64,000 nucleotides of DNA from a virus. Both the position numbers and the translations under genes were made by a program. The stretch spans positions 1-64,000 of IMG/VR virus record IMGVR_UViG_3300036859_000864; one strand, given 5' to 3'. Shown one piece after another: positions 1 to 7,687 of this stretch. The notes beneath the pieces were generated by a model. That model did no database searches. It saw only the letters and a program-made list of their open reading frames with translations, and had not been told where the DNA came from. How positions within the stretch are numbered: position 1 is the first letter of the stretch; every line of letters begins with the position of its first letter.

Positions 1-1
1 C

Positions 2-37
2 TGGATCTTCGTGGAGGGCGGATCGCTCGCAGCGTGA
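2..37 (+). CDS. 3' end of a gene entering from the left edge
   Basis: Only the last 11 codons are inside the window, reading ...FVEGGSLAA and then TGA. The TGA overlaps the GTG start of the next gene in a 4-nt GTGA junction, the arrangement used throughout this genome. Nothing can be said about function. Confidence 0.4.
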   Translation, partial: WIFVEGGSLAA

Positions 38-330
38 ACGAATTCCTGATCGTCTCGGCGCTCATCGGCACAACTCTTCTCGTTGTGCGCGGCACCATCT
101 TCGAGCCACTCAGACGCCTCTGGCCCGCGCTCTTGCGATGCTCTCAGTGCTTCGGCACCTGGGTAGGCATCGCTGCGAGCGCGAGCGGTCTCGTGTCGGT
201 GGGGCGTGGCCGAATCATCGACGCGCTCATCGTCGGAGCGGCGACAAGTTTCTTGTCGCTGCTGGCCGATGCTGTACTCTTGAACTTGCTCGGAGATCCA
301 AACGAGCAGAATTCCGAAAACAAGCCCTGA
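34..330 (+). CDS. DUF1360-like small membrane protein
   Basis: This 98-residue protein has a hydrophobic N-terminus, the signature LRCSQCFGTWVG near residue 34, and two further hydrophobic stretches. The Cys-x2-Cys followed by (F/S)-x-W-V-G at the end of a membrane segment is typical of DUF1360 proteins, which are common in phages and have no assigned role. It starts with GTG, coupled to the upstream gene. It probably sits in the inner membrane. Confidence 0.6.
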   Translation: MNEFLIVSALIGTTLLVVRGTIFEPLRRLWPALLRCSQCFGTWVGIAASASGLVSVGRGRIIDALIVGAATSFLSLLADAVLLNLLGDPNEQNSENKP

Positions 331-358
331 CCGGTCGGGAACAAGGAGCGGTACGTCA

Positions 359-1291
359 ATGCGCAAACGTCTAAAGAACCTCAAGAACAAAAGTGGCCAC
401 AGCGAGAACGGCGCACCTCGCCAGATGCTAGACGAAGCGCTCTACCGAGAGCGCCAGTCAGGGATCCCGTTCGACAGCGAGTATTCGGGGTGGAGCAACG
501 GATCTCGTCCGCGAGATCAAGCCATCAGCCTGAGAACCAGAGCTGGGACAAGAGGGCCCGACGGGCCTACCCCTCCTCCTACGCTTCTGGTCGATCTAGG
601 ATCAGCAGGATTTTTCGCCATCTTCGCACAGTCCGGCATCACGACGACGGGCGGATCCACCGTCAACGGCGACATGGGCATCAACCCCGCCGCCGCCGCC
701 AGCATCACGGGTTTCGCGCTCGCGCTCGACGGCGGAGGCCAATTCTCGACCTCCTCTCAGGTATTCCCAGGCACCCCCGCGCTCCCTTACCCGCCGCAAC
801 TCGGTCAGGTATTCGCGCCGGACTACGCAGTACCCACACCGGCCAAGGTAGTTCTAGCCAGCGCCGATCTGATCACCGCGTACAACGATGCCGCCGGCCG
901 TGTCCCGAATTTCACCGCAGCTGGCGCCGACATAGGCGGGTTGACGCTCGAGGCAGGCGTAGCCGGTGTCTACAAATACACCGGTGCGAGCAGCGTCACA
1001 TCGGCACCTCTGACGTTGCACGGAACCAACCCCGGCGACGCCATCATCATTCAAGTCGCCGGCACGTTCGACGTTCATCAGAACATAGTTTTGACGGGAA
1101 CTCTCGCAGGGCACCCCGAGAACGTCTACTTCGCGGTGGCGGGGCAAGTCACCATCTTCGGAGGTGTCACGATCAACGGAGAGTTCCTCGGCGCGACTGG
1201 CATCGCCATGCAAGCAGGATCGGTGCTCAACGGTCGAGCGCTGGCGCAGACTGCGGTGACGCTGATCAGCAACACAATCAACGAGACGTAA
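359..1291 (+). CDS. DUF3494 (ice-binding-like) beta-solenoid protein
   Basis: After a charged, disordered stretch of about 75 residues comes LVDLGSAGFFAIFAQSGITT, then NGDMGINPAA, LTLEAGVAGVYKYT, a GDAIIIQVAGTF segment, NVYFAVAGQVTIF and a C-terminal GRALAQTAVTLISNTI. These are hallmark segments of DUF3494, the discontinuous beta-solenoid of bacterial ice-binding proteins. No signal peptide is visible, unlike secreted ice-binding proteins. A start at 359 has AGGAG about 10 nt upstream. Being first in a run of beta-rich probable virion genes, it is likely to be a surface or adhesin module; ice binding itself is not shown. Confidence 0.8.
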   Translation: MRKRLKNLKNKSGHSENGAPRQMLDEALYRERQSGIPFDSEYSGWSNGSRPRDQAISLRTRAGTRGPDGPTPPPTLLVDLGSAGFFAIFAQSGITTTGGSTVNGDMGINPAAAASITGFALALDGGGQFSTSSQVFPGTPALPYPPQLGQVFAPDYAVPTPAKVVLASADLITAYNDAAGRVPNFTAAGADIGGLTLEAGVAGVYKYTGASSVTSAPLTLHGTNPGDAIIIQVAGTFDVHQNIVLTGTLAGHPENVYFAVAGQVTIFGGVTINGEFLGATGIAMQAGSVLNGRALAQTAVTLISNTINET

Positions 1292-1359
1292 AAACGTAGG
1301 TCGCGCCGGGGTGCGCTTACTGCAAGTTCGAGCGCCCCGAACCTCGGGAACGTAAGAAC

Positions 1360-2106
1360 ATGAGCTACCTCATCGGCAAAGGGCGCTACGCCCGGGAAAC
1401 CTATCCGGAAGCTCCGCGATCCGGCGCGGCTCCGGCTCCGAGCGATTTGGGATTCGGGCTATACGCCGCAAGGCCCGCGCCGGGGAACCTAGGGCATCTG
1501 TGGACGTCGAGCGACGGCGCCACGATCTTTCAAGACGACGGTACCAACTGGCGTCCCTTGATCGGCGGACGCCCCGGCACGCAGGTGCCGCTCGTTGCAG
1601 CATTTCCAAACGTATACGGCGCTGCGACGTGGACCGACTCAACGGGGACCGTCTTAGTGCGCGCGCCTGGCCTCGGGACTCAACAGATGAATGCGATCAC
1701 GGAGGCCATTCCCGGAGCATCGTGGAGCGCAACGGCGCACCTGTCCTCGCTCGCTTTGGAGTCGAATGACCTGTTTGGAGCCGGTATCGTAGCCTCCGAC
1801 GGTACAACTTTTCTGTCCTGGAAACTCGACGCTTCGGGATTCTCCGGCGTGCATCTGACGTTGAGCACGTGGGATACGACCACGGGCCCGATCACCACAT
1901 TGAGCGGCGCAAATCAAGGAGCGGGAAACGGACTGTGGCTTCGTCTCGAGAGTGACGGAGCTGACGTCACCGCGAGCACATCTCCTGATGGTGTCAACTT
2001 TTCTCCTGTGTTCGTCGTTGCCGATCCAGGTTGGACGCAGGTGGGTTTTATGGCCGATAACGAGTCGGCCGGCATTGCGGTGTTTGATAGCTGGGAACTC
2101 TCGTAG
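1360..2106 (+). CDS. beta-rich probable virion protein with IGKGRYA-TYPE tag
   Basis: The 248 residues begin MSYLIGKGRYARETYPE, a tag shared with the genes at 2135 and 7576. A short PxNLGHLWTSSDGATIFQDDG segment follows, resembling the tag-linked repeats of tail-fibre proteins. The C-terminal 150 residues look like a concanavalin/DUF1349-type beta-sandwich (SWSATAHLSS, WLRLESDGADVTASTS, VGFMADNES). It is probably a receptor-binding or decoration protein. The tag is seen directly; its role is inferred. Confidence 0.7.
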   Translation: MSYLIGKGRYARETYPEAPRSGAAPAPSDLGFGLYAARPAPGNLGHLWTSSDGATIFQDDGTNWRPLIGGRPGTQVPLVAAFPNVYGAATWTDSTGTVLVRAPGLGTQQMNAITEAIPGASWSATAHLSSLALESNDLFGAGIVASDGTTFLSWKLDASGFSGVHLTLSTWDTTTGPITTLSGANQGAGNGLWLRLESDGADVTASTSPDGVNFSPVFVVADPGWTQVGFMADNESAGIAVFDSWELS

Positions 2107-2134
2107 TGGGGAATTTTCTTTTTGAGAGGGCACT

Positions 2135-3580
2135 ATGAGTCGAATCATCGGCAAAGGTCGTTACGCCACCGAAACGTACCCGGAAGCTCCGCGCATCAGC
2201 GGTTCGCCGTCGGGCGCTTCCCTCATTCCGATCCATTACCAGTTTTGGGTCGGTGTTCTCGACGTCCCTCCAGCTACTCCGAACGGCTCGATCCAATCCC
2301 CATTCCCAACATTGCAGGAATCGCTCACCGCCGGCGCAGCGCTCCCGGCAGGCGCGATCATCGACTACTTCCTCGCGGACGCGGACTACACCGCGGAGGG
2401 GTCTCTCGCGATCCCATCCGGGAAAACCACGCGCTTGGTGAGCATGTGCGGCGGGACCACCGTCGGAGACGCCACCGTTTCGGCAGAGGATCCCGCTACC
2501 GGATTTTCACTCTTGGACGTACTCATCCCCGCAGGCGTTGCGATAACGGGCGTTGTAGGCGGGAACGTACTCCTGGAGCTTTTCTACGCCGAACCGGAAG
2601 GCAACGGCATCGGGAATCTCGTAGAGACACTCCCCGCCGGGCAACTTCAAATCAAGGCGACCAACGGCGCGATCACATCGATAGTCGCCCCAAACTGCAA
2701 TCTCATCCAATCGAGTGGAACGAACTATCCGAACGGCATCAACGCACCGAACTGCGACTTCAACGCGACCGACGGAAACGTCTTCGAAGACGTTTCGGTT
2801 TTCACTTACTCGTGCGTCGACTGTGTGATCGGCGGAGACGCCGAAGCCGGCGTCCAGTGGACAGTCGTCGCGGTGTCCACAGGAAGCGTAAAAGGGTTCA
2901 ACTCTTGCCAGTTCAACGGATTCGGAGATTTCAACGGCCCCGTCGGCTCGTTCACAACGGACATCGACTCGGCCTACTCGGCTCGGGCTCAAGCGTGGTC
3001 TCTTTCAGGTGGAGCCACGACAGTGTTCAACGCGAACATCGGTCAAGTCCTCACAGTAAACTCAAACGGCTTTCCGGTATTCAGCGCCCCAGCCGTTAAA
3101 GGATTCACGCTCGCGTCGGGAGGTGCTCTCTTCGGCGCTACAGGCACGATCCCCGCATTCGATATTCGACAAGGAACCTCGTTCCCGATCGCTGTGGTAG
3201 GCGACGACATCGACAAAGTGGAATTTTGGAACTTCCCAGCGCGCGCCTACACGCTCGGTACTGACGTAACCTTCGACGTGTTTTGGTACGCAGACGCGGT
3301 TGTAGGAAACGTAAATTTCGAAGGCGCGCTCGGAGCTCAATCGCTCGCAGACACGAACGACATCGAAACGAAAGCGCTGGCGGCACCCGTATCGGTAGAA
3401 CAAGCCGTCAACGCCAACACGCGCGCCTTGAACCGCACTCGAATCGTTTTCACAGGTGCGTCTCTAGATGGGCTAGATACGAACGATTTCGTGGCTCTTC
3501 GTCTGGCCCGCCGAGCCGCTGCCGGCGCCGAGATGGCCGGGAACCCCCGCTTCATTTACGGTATAGTGGACTGGCCATGA
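2135..3580 (+). CDS. large probable virion or tail-fibre protein with IGKGRYA-TYPE tag
   Basis: The 481-residue protein begins MSRIIGKGRYATETYPEAPR. The body is Gly/Ala/Thr-rich beta sequence that looks like a right-handed beta-helix (ATVSAEDPATGFSLLDV, NLIQSSGTNYPNGINAPNC). The C-terminal 100 residues form a separate beta domain ending FIYGIVDWP. GAGAGGG precedes the start and the stop overlaps the next gene (ATGA). It is likely a fibre or depolymerase-like surface protein, but no catalytic motif was recognised. Confidence 0.7.
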   Translation: MSRIIGKGRYATETYPEAPRISGSPSGASLIPIHYQFWVGVLDVPPATPNGSIQSPFPTLQESLTAGAALPAGAIIDYFLADADYTAEGSLAIPSGKTTRLVSMCGGTTVGDATVSAEDPATGFSLLDVLIPAGVAITGVVGGNVLLELFYAEPEGNGIGNLVETLPAGQLQIKATNGAITSIVAPNCNLIQSSGTNYPNGINAPNCDFNATDGNVFEDVSVFTYSCVDCVIGGDAEAGVQWTVVAVSTGSVKGFNSCQFNGFGDFNGPVGSFTTDIDSAYSARAQAWSLSGGATTVFNANIGQVLTVNSNGFPVFSAPAVKGFTLASGGALFGATGTIPAFDIRQGTSFPIAVVGDDIDKVEFWNFPARAYTLGTDVTFDVFWYADAVVGNVNFEGALGAQSLADTNDIETKALAAPVSVEQAVNANTRALNRTRIVFTGASLDGLDTNDFVALRLARRAAAGAEMAGNPRFIYGIVDWP

Positions 3581-4308
3581 GCTGCGCCGGCGACGGAGAT
3601 GTGGGTAACTCGACGAACACGAACACCAATCTAGGTGCGTTCGACGGACCGTTTTCCGTGCTCGCGCGCGTGTGCCCGTCTGGAGACACGTTCGGACCCG
3701 GAGCAGACGGCTTCGCTACCTGGTTCGACATCGGGGCCAACGGCGGTGGCGGTAATTTCGATTGGCAGTTCTTCTTCAACATCGCTCCCGACAACCACGA
3801 GTTGCACTACCTGAACTACACGAGCGGTGCGGTGACCCTCGATGTAGTCGTGGGCGTACTCAGCGCTATCGGCATCTCTACCGTATGCATCACGCACGAC
3901 CCCGCAGGCGCCGGAGAAACGAAACTGTACCTAGCGCCGCCAGGAGGCGCGCTGACATTGATCGGAACATTCGTAGACGCCTACACCGCCCCGGGAGGGC
4001 TCGGGAACCTCACCCTATTCAATTTCTTCGGGGTCGGTACTGAACCCCTACATGGCGAACTCGTCGGCATCATTCAATGGGCTGACGTGCTCACCATCGA
4101 AGAACTCGCCGTTCAGATGAACTCGATCAAACCGTGCGTACGCCTAGACGCCATCGTGAACGGCAACGGGCGCTTCTACCCGATGCTCAATGAAGGCCGC
4201 GTAACCGTCGACGAGAGCGGCAACGATTTCGACACGACGTTGGCGGGCACGCTTCCTACATCCACGCTCATGCCGGCCGTCCCGTGGGGCAGCTCACCGT
4301 ACCTGTGA
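3577..4308 (+). CDS. LamG/concanavalin-like probable virion protein
   Basis: The ATG at 3577 overlaps the upstream stop (ATGA), giving 243 residues beginning MSCAGDGDVGNST. The pattern fits a laminin-G/concanavalin fold: FSVLARVCPSGD early, GADGFATWFDIGANG, then STVCITHDPAGAGETKLYL and GELVGIIQWADVLTIEELAVQM. The upstream extension of this reading frame lies inside the previous gene and was discarded. It lacks the IGKGRY tag although translationally coupled to a tagged gene. Carbohydrate binding is an inference. Confidence 0.65.
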   Translation: MSCAGDGDVGNSTNTNTNLGAFDGPFSVLARVCPSGDTFGPGADGFATWFDIGANGGGGNFDWQFFFNIAPDNHELHYLNYTSGAVTLDVVVGVLSAIGISTVCITHDPAGAGETKLYLAPPGGALTLIGTFVDAYTAPGGLGNLTLFNFFGVGTEPLHGELVGIIQWADVLTIEELAVQMNSIKPCVRLDAIVNGNGRFYPMLNEGRVTVDESGNDFDTTLAGTLPTSTLMPAVPWGSSPYL

Positions 4309-4315
4309 GGCACCT

Positions 4316-4876
4316 ATGGCAAACCGCGCATCCTGGAAAACCGTCGCGATAGGCAGCGCCGTCATCGGCGGGATCGGCGCCATTCTACTCACCAGCCGCA
4401 AAGCAGCGGCCTCGTCGTTGCCTTCATCGACGGTACGGCGCGTAGCGTTGATCGGAGACTCGTACGCGGTCGGGTTGGGTCCGGAGCTCCGAAAATACTT
4501 CCCAGAGTTCAAGTACGAGGGGGTCGTTGGAACGAACACTGCGCAATGGGCATCCCATTCGAAAGCGTGCGGCACCTGCGGGGACTGGCTCACGACCTTC
4601 AAACCCGACGTCGTACTTGTCTCACTTGGAGTCAACGACGGGACAGCGCCGAACGCCAGGAACTACAACGACATCGTGAGCGCGCTGCACGGAATCGGAG
4701 CTCGAGTCGTGTGGATCGAACCGCCGGCAGCCGTAAATACCCCTGCGGTACGCAGCACTATCGCTTCGCTCGGCGTGAGTACCGTATCGGCTCCAACGTT
4801 GGTCATGGCCAACGCGCTGCATCCTGCGAGCTACAACAGGTGGGCGCAAGAGATCGCGCAAGCGGTACTCCAATGA
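4316..4876 (+). CDS. membrane-anchored SGNH/GDSL hydrolase
   Basis: Residues 9-25 form a transmembrane segment. The SGNH fold follows: block I VALIGDSYAVGLG (nucleophile Ser49), an oxyanion Gly in GVVGTN, block III LGVNDG (Asn107), and block V ANALHP (His169). Block V is normally DxxH, but here the Asp position is Asn166, so the triad may lack its acid. The family includes esterases and carbohydrate deacetylases. A role in host envelope or capsule modification by the virion is plausible. Confidence 0.75.
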   Translation: MANRASWKTVAIGSAVIGGIGAILLTSRKAAASSLPSSTVRRVALIGDSYAVGLGPELRKYFPEFKYEGVVGTNTAQWASHSKACGTCGDWLTTFKPDVVLVSLGVNDGTAPNARNYNDIVSALHGIGARVVWIEPPAAVNTPAVRSTIASLGVSTVSAPTLVMANALHPASYNRWAQEIAQAVLQ

Positions 4877-5112
4877 TCTACTTCAACAGGCGCCCAACAA
4901 TCGGATTCGGCGACGAGCACGTCGATCGCCCTCTCCCACCCCTCGAGCTCCGAACGGCTTACACCGTGAAGGGCCTCGGCATCGGCGCCGGCGGCCTTCT
5001 CGGGTACCTCGCTTTCGGGCCCATCGGAATGATCCTCGGAGGGGGTGCCGGCTGGTACGCGGGAAACCGCGCCGCCATCAAAGCCGAGAAGGACTTCACG
5101 AGCAATGGCTAA
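4873..5112 (+). CDS. small glycine-zipper membrane protein
   Basis: The 79-residue protein is coupled to the SGNH gene (ATGA). A basic/acidic head of about 30 residues is followed by two Gly-rich hydrophobic stretches, LGIGAGGLLGYLAFGPIGMI and LGGGAGWYAG, and a lysine-rich tail. The GxxxG spacing suggests helix packing in a membrane. It sits between a hydrolase and a transglycosylase, so a holin-like or virion-membrane role is possible but unproven. Confidence 0.6.
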   Translation: MIYFNRRPTIGFGDEHVDRPLPPLELRTAYTVKGLGIGAGGLLGYLAFGPIGMILGGGAGWYAGNRAAIKAEKDFTSNG

Positions 5113-5824
5113 CCTCGATTGGCCTGCGTTCGGCAACGCGCTCTGGCTCGTGAGCGATCGTCTCGGCATTCGTCCTGAGTGGCAGCTTCCAGTCATCTAC
5201 CTGGAAACGGCCCACACGTTCGATCCGGCGGTCATGAACTCGGGAGGGTGCGTGGGGCTCAACCAATTCTGCCCTTCGACGTACTCCAGATACGTACACG
5301 TGCCCGTCAACCAGTACCGCACATGGACCGCCAGCGCGCAGCTCTCCGGACCGATACTCGCTTACTGGCGCGATGCGCTCACGCACGGGCCGATCGATTC
5401 TGCCGCGCGTTTGATGTTGGCGCAATTGGGCCAAGGGTTGCTCGCCACCACGCCGGCCATGAACAGCGTGGTGTTCTCCGCACCCAGCGCCGAGTACAGC
5501 CAAAACGCCGGCTTCGACACGACACGAAAGGGCTATTTCACACTTCAAGATCTGGCAGACGTGTTGGCGAAGCAAGCGCGCGCGCCGGAGGTTCAGGAAG
5601 CAATCGGACGTGCGTACGCCATGCGCCCGAACGAGGTACCGAGCGAGGGCTACACCTTTTCGCTCGTAGACCCGCCTACAACTCGGAGCGGCGGGGCCGT
5701 CGCAACACTCGTCTTAGGCACGTTCATGGCCGCGGTAGGGTACGGAACATACAAGTTACTCGGCGCCTTGAAAACGCGGCCTGAGAGATCAACCCTCCCG
5801 CCGCCGGCGTTCAGGCGCACATGA
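5105..5824 (+). CDS. lysozyme-like (SLT) lytic transglycosylase with C-terminal membrane segment
   Basis: The 239-residue protein has the goose-lysozyme/SLT pattern: IYLETAHTFDPAVMNSGG, where Glu34 is the likely catalytic acid, then VGLNQFCPSTY matching the GLxQ motif, and a tyrosine-bearing C-terminal part of the domain. A C-terminal transmembrane helix (VATLVLGTFMAAVGYGTYKL) is unusual for an endolysin. It fits a virion-associated enzyme that opens peptidoglycan during entry, or a tethered lysin. The start at 5105 overlaps the upstream stop by 8 nt. Confidence 0.7.
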   Translation: MANLDWPAFGNALWLVSDRLGIRPEWQLPVIYLETAHTFDPAVMNSGGCVGLNQFCPSTYSRYVHVPVNQYRTWTASAQLSGPILAYWRDALTHGPIDSAARLMLAQLGQGLLATTPAMNSVVFSAPSAEYSQNAGFDTTRKGYFTLQDLADVLAKQARAPEVQEAIGRAYAMRPNEVPSEGYTFSLVDPPTTRSGGAVATLVLGTFMAAVGYGTYKLLGALKTRPERSTLPPPAFRRT

Positions 5825-6255
5825 ACAAGCCGCTCCTCTGGTTTTCCGTGGGAAGCGCCGCCGCGGGGGCCGCACTCCTCCTCTGGAAAAGGGCGGGGGA
5901 GCGCACCACCCCGCCCATTCCTGCGGGGGAGCCCTCCAAGACCTACGGCGAGGCTACGAAAGTCACGCTCGCGGTACCTGCGGGTTGGCGCCGCGTGACC
6001 GGCGCCGAAGTGTCAGCTCTTCCCGAGCTTGGATCTCAGGCGAGCGCGCTCATGAACACGCCGGGTTTCACGTCAATGCAGTACGGTACGCTCACCCCGT
6101 TCGTCGGAAGTGACGGGAAGACGTACGCAACATGGATCGAACAGCACTACCACGAGCCCGGTGGCTCGGCGAAGCCGTGGGGGCTACACCATGGGGTAAC
6201 AGTGCTCGCTCAGGCGAGCGCCTCCACGCTCGCTGACGAATGGGGAATCGCATGA
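5821..6255 (+). CDS. membrane-anchored protein of unknown function
   Basis: The 144 residues carry an N-terminal transmembrane segment (LLWFSVGSAAAGAALLLWKR), a proline-rich linker, then a soluble domain (VTLAVPAGWRRVTGAEVSAL). It is ATGA-coupled to the transglycosylase. It is one of five neighbouring proteins with a single hydrophobic anchor. No family was recognised. Confidence 0.6.
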   Translation: MNKPLLWFSVGSAAAGAALLLWKRAGERTTPPIPAGEPSKTYGEATKVTLAVPAGWRRVTGAEVSALPELGSQASALMNTPGFTSMQYGTLTPFVGSDGKTYATWIEQHYHEPGGSAKPWGLHHGVTVLAQASASTLADEWGIA

Positions 6256-6836
6256 CTCTTCGCCCGAACATCCTCACCCGACACACCGCGCTGGAAGTGA
6301 TCTCTGCGTACTCGGTAGCTCACGTTCGAGTGTTCTCGATTCCCATCACAGGCACGTTAGCCGAGTTGCTCACCGCGTGGAGCGCGTTCGAAACTTGGTT
6401 TTGGAAGCTCTGCCACGACGACAACCTCACGAACATGCGTGGCATGTGGCAGGGGAACGGAACGACGTTCAAGGCGAGTGAGATCGACGCCAACGGCAAA
6501 GAGATCTTTTTGCCGCCAAGCGCAACGAACGTCTTCCGCGCCTACGTCGAATCTCAGGGCGTGCCGGCGATCGTGGCTTCCGCAGAAGACAACATCCGTT
6601 TCGTAGGCACAGCGAGCAACCCCAGTGTGCGCCCGAACCGATTCCAAGAAGCGTGGGATGCGGCGCAGCGCGGAGACGTCGAAGGTTTCGTGATGGGGCT
6701 CGCGGAGCCGAAGCTTCCGGGTGTCGAGCACGTGCCTGGGTTTTTCACCGCGAACCCGCGCGTGTATCTCGCCGGCGTGCAGCATTGCCTGGACGTGCTC
6801 AGGCCGGACTTCGATGTGTACGAAAGAGCTCCGTGA
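6252..6836 (+). CDS. unknown protein in the lysis/virion cluster
   Basis: The ATG at 6252 overlaps the upstream TGA and gives 194 residues. Segments such as FETWFWKLCHDD, FRAYVESQGVPAIV and FFTANPRVYLAGV recall muramidase/glucosaminidase-type domains, in which a repetitive-visit helix ends in a (D/N)PRY element. The catalytic residues cannot be placed with confidence. It could be a second peptidoglycan hydrolase or a structural protein. Confidence 0.55.
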   Translation: MTLRPNILTRHTALEVISAYSVAHVRVFSIPITGTLAELLTAWSAFETWFWKLCHDDNLTNMRGMWQGNGTTFKASEIDANGKEIFLPPSATNVFRAYVESQGVPAIVASAEDNIRFVGTASNPSVRPNRFQEAWDAAQRGDVEGFVMGLAEPKLPGVEHVPGFFTANPRVYLAGVQHCLDVLRPDFDVYERAP

Positions 6837-7027
6837 TTGCGCGTTTGATGTGCTTGCTGCTCGGGCACCAACTAGACAATCTCGAGAAGGTTGAAGGCGT
6901 GCAAGCACCCGTCTACGTGAGCCACGGCAAGTGCGCTCGCTGCGGCGTCCCTGTCATTACGGTCCGTGATCTTCGAGATGAAGAATCTCAGGCAGCCGAC
7001 GACGAACGTTCAGGTCGGTTGCAGTAA
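6833..7027 (+). CDS. small zinc-binding-like protein
   Basis: The GTG start overlaps the upstream stop (GTGA) and gives 64 residues. The LMCLLLGH N-terminus and GKCARCG knuckle match small phage proteins with a CxxC half-ribbon. The last 18 bp overlap the 3' end of a minus-strand gene, an unusual convergent overlap. Confidence 0.55.
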   Translation: MIARLMCLLLGHQLDNLEKVEGVQAPVYVSHGKCARCGVPVITVRDLRDEESQAADDERSGRLQ

Positions 7028-7576
7028 GCTCGTGAGCGGCTGAACGAGCCCCGCACCGCTGAGACGCCTGCATTGAATGCCGTTCGATGCAGGAAGAGTG
7101 GTCACCGTTGTCGTTCCTTGACTCAAGTAGGTCAATCGAACCACCGGCGCTGAAGGCAACGCTACCGAGAACAAGGTTCCGGCGCTGAAAATCTCGCCTG
7201 CGCCTCCTGCGGTCACGTTGAAAGCGCATGAGACCGGAGGCCCTGAACCTCCGTCGATGTAGTTCCAAGTTGAGCCGCCGTCCAAACTCACTTCGACTCG
7301 CACGACAAGGCTAATCGCTCCCGCTTCGGAGCTAGCGAGTGTGAAATCCACCTCGCCGTCTAGTACATCGTCCGCGTCCCAATCGGTGAACGTGATGACG
7401 ACGTTGCCGCTTACGGCTGCCGGTATCGGCGTGAAGACACCCACCGGATCCAGATTGCCAGAGGCGGTGTACGCGGTTCCGTATTGCAACAGCAGCGGGT
7501 CGGTGCCGCCGGCCGCAGCGGCCTTCTCAGGGTACGTTAAGGTCGCGTACCTGCCTTTGCCGATGATGTGTCCCAT
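7010..7576 (-). CDS. lone reverse-strand virion protein with IGKGRYA-TYPE tag
   Basis: The 188 residues begin MGHIIGKGRYATLTYPEKA, the same tag as the proteins at 1360 and 2135, followed by a poly-Ala/Gly joint and a beta-rich domain (VVITFTDWDADDV, ISLVVRVEVSLDGGSTWNYI). It is the only minus-strand gene among the left-end surface genes and has its own promoter-like sequence upstream. The reversal suggests an acquired, switched or separately regulated surface protein. Confidence 0.7.
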   Translation of the reverse strand: MGHIIGKGRYATLTYPEKAAAAGGTDPLLLQYGTAYTASGNLDPVGVFTPIPAAVSGNVVITFTDWDADDVLDGEVDFTLASSEAGAISLVVRVEVSLDGGSTWNYIDGGSGPPVSCAFNVTAGGAGEIFSAGTLFSVALPSAPVVRLTYLSQGTTTVTTLPASNGIQCRRLSGAGLVQPLTSLLQPT

Positions 7577-7687
7577 GAGGCCCCGAGTGTATCAGAGCCG
7601 CCCGACCTCGTGCAAAAACCTCTAGAATTTTGACTACTTACTGGATCGTCATCGGGTGTTTGGTCGAGTCTGATAGGCTCTTGACCC
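7577..7687. promoter_or_regulatory. divergent promoter region between two surface genes
   Basis: The 111-bp spacer separates two divergently transcribed genes. Minus strand: TTGCAC, a 16-17 nt spacer, then GATACA about 20 nt from the ATG. Plus strand: TCTGATAGGCT at an equivalent distance from the ATG at 7688. Both sides share TCTGATA followed by CT. Assignments are by eye. Confidence 0.45.

Noticed and set aside
1292-1359. Pseudoknot-like pairing between two left-end genes
   Set aside because: Only an 8-bp stem with one U-G pair and a 4-bp second helix, too weak to set beside elements A and B.
2122-3099. Long Arg/His/Ser-rich open frame inside the tagged virion gene at 2135
   Set aside because: Out-of-frame shadow: low-complexity basic sequence overlapping a clearly coding frame. 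Many similar shadows on both strands (for example around 8.2-9.0 kb and 27.3-28.5 kb) were dropped.
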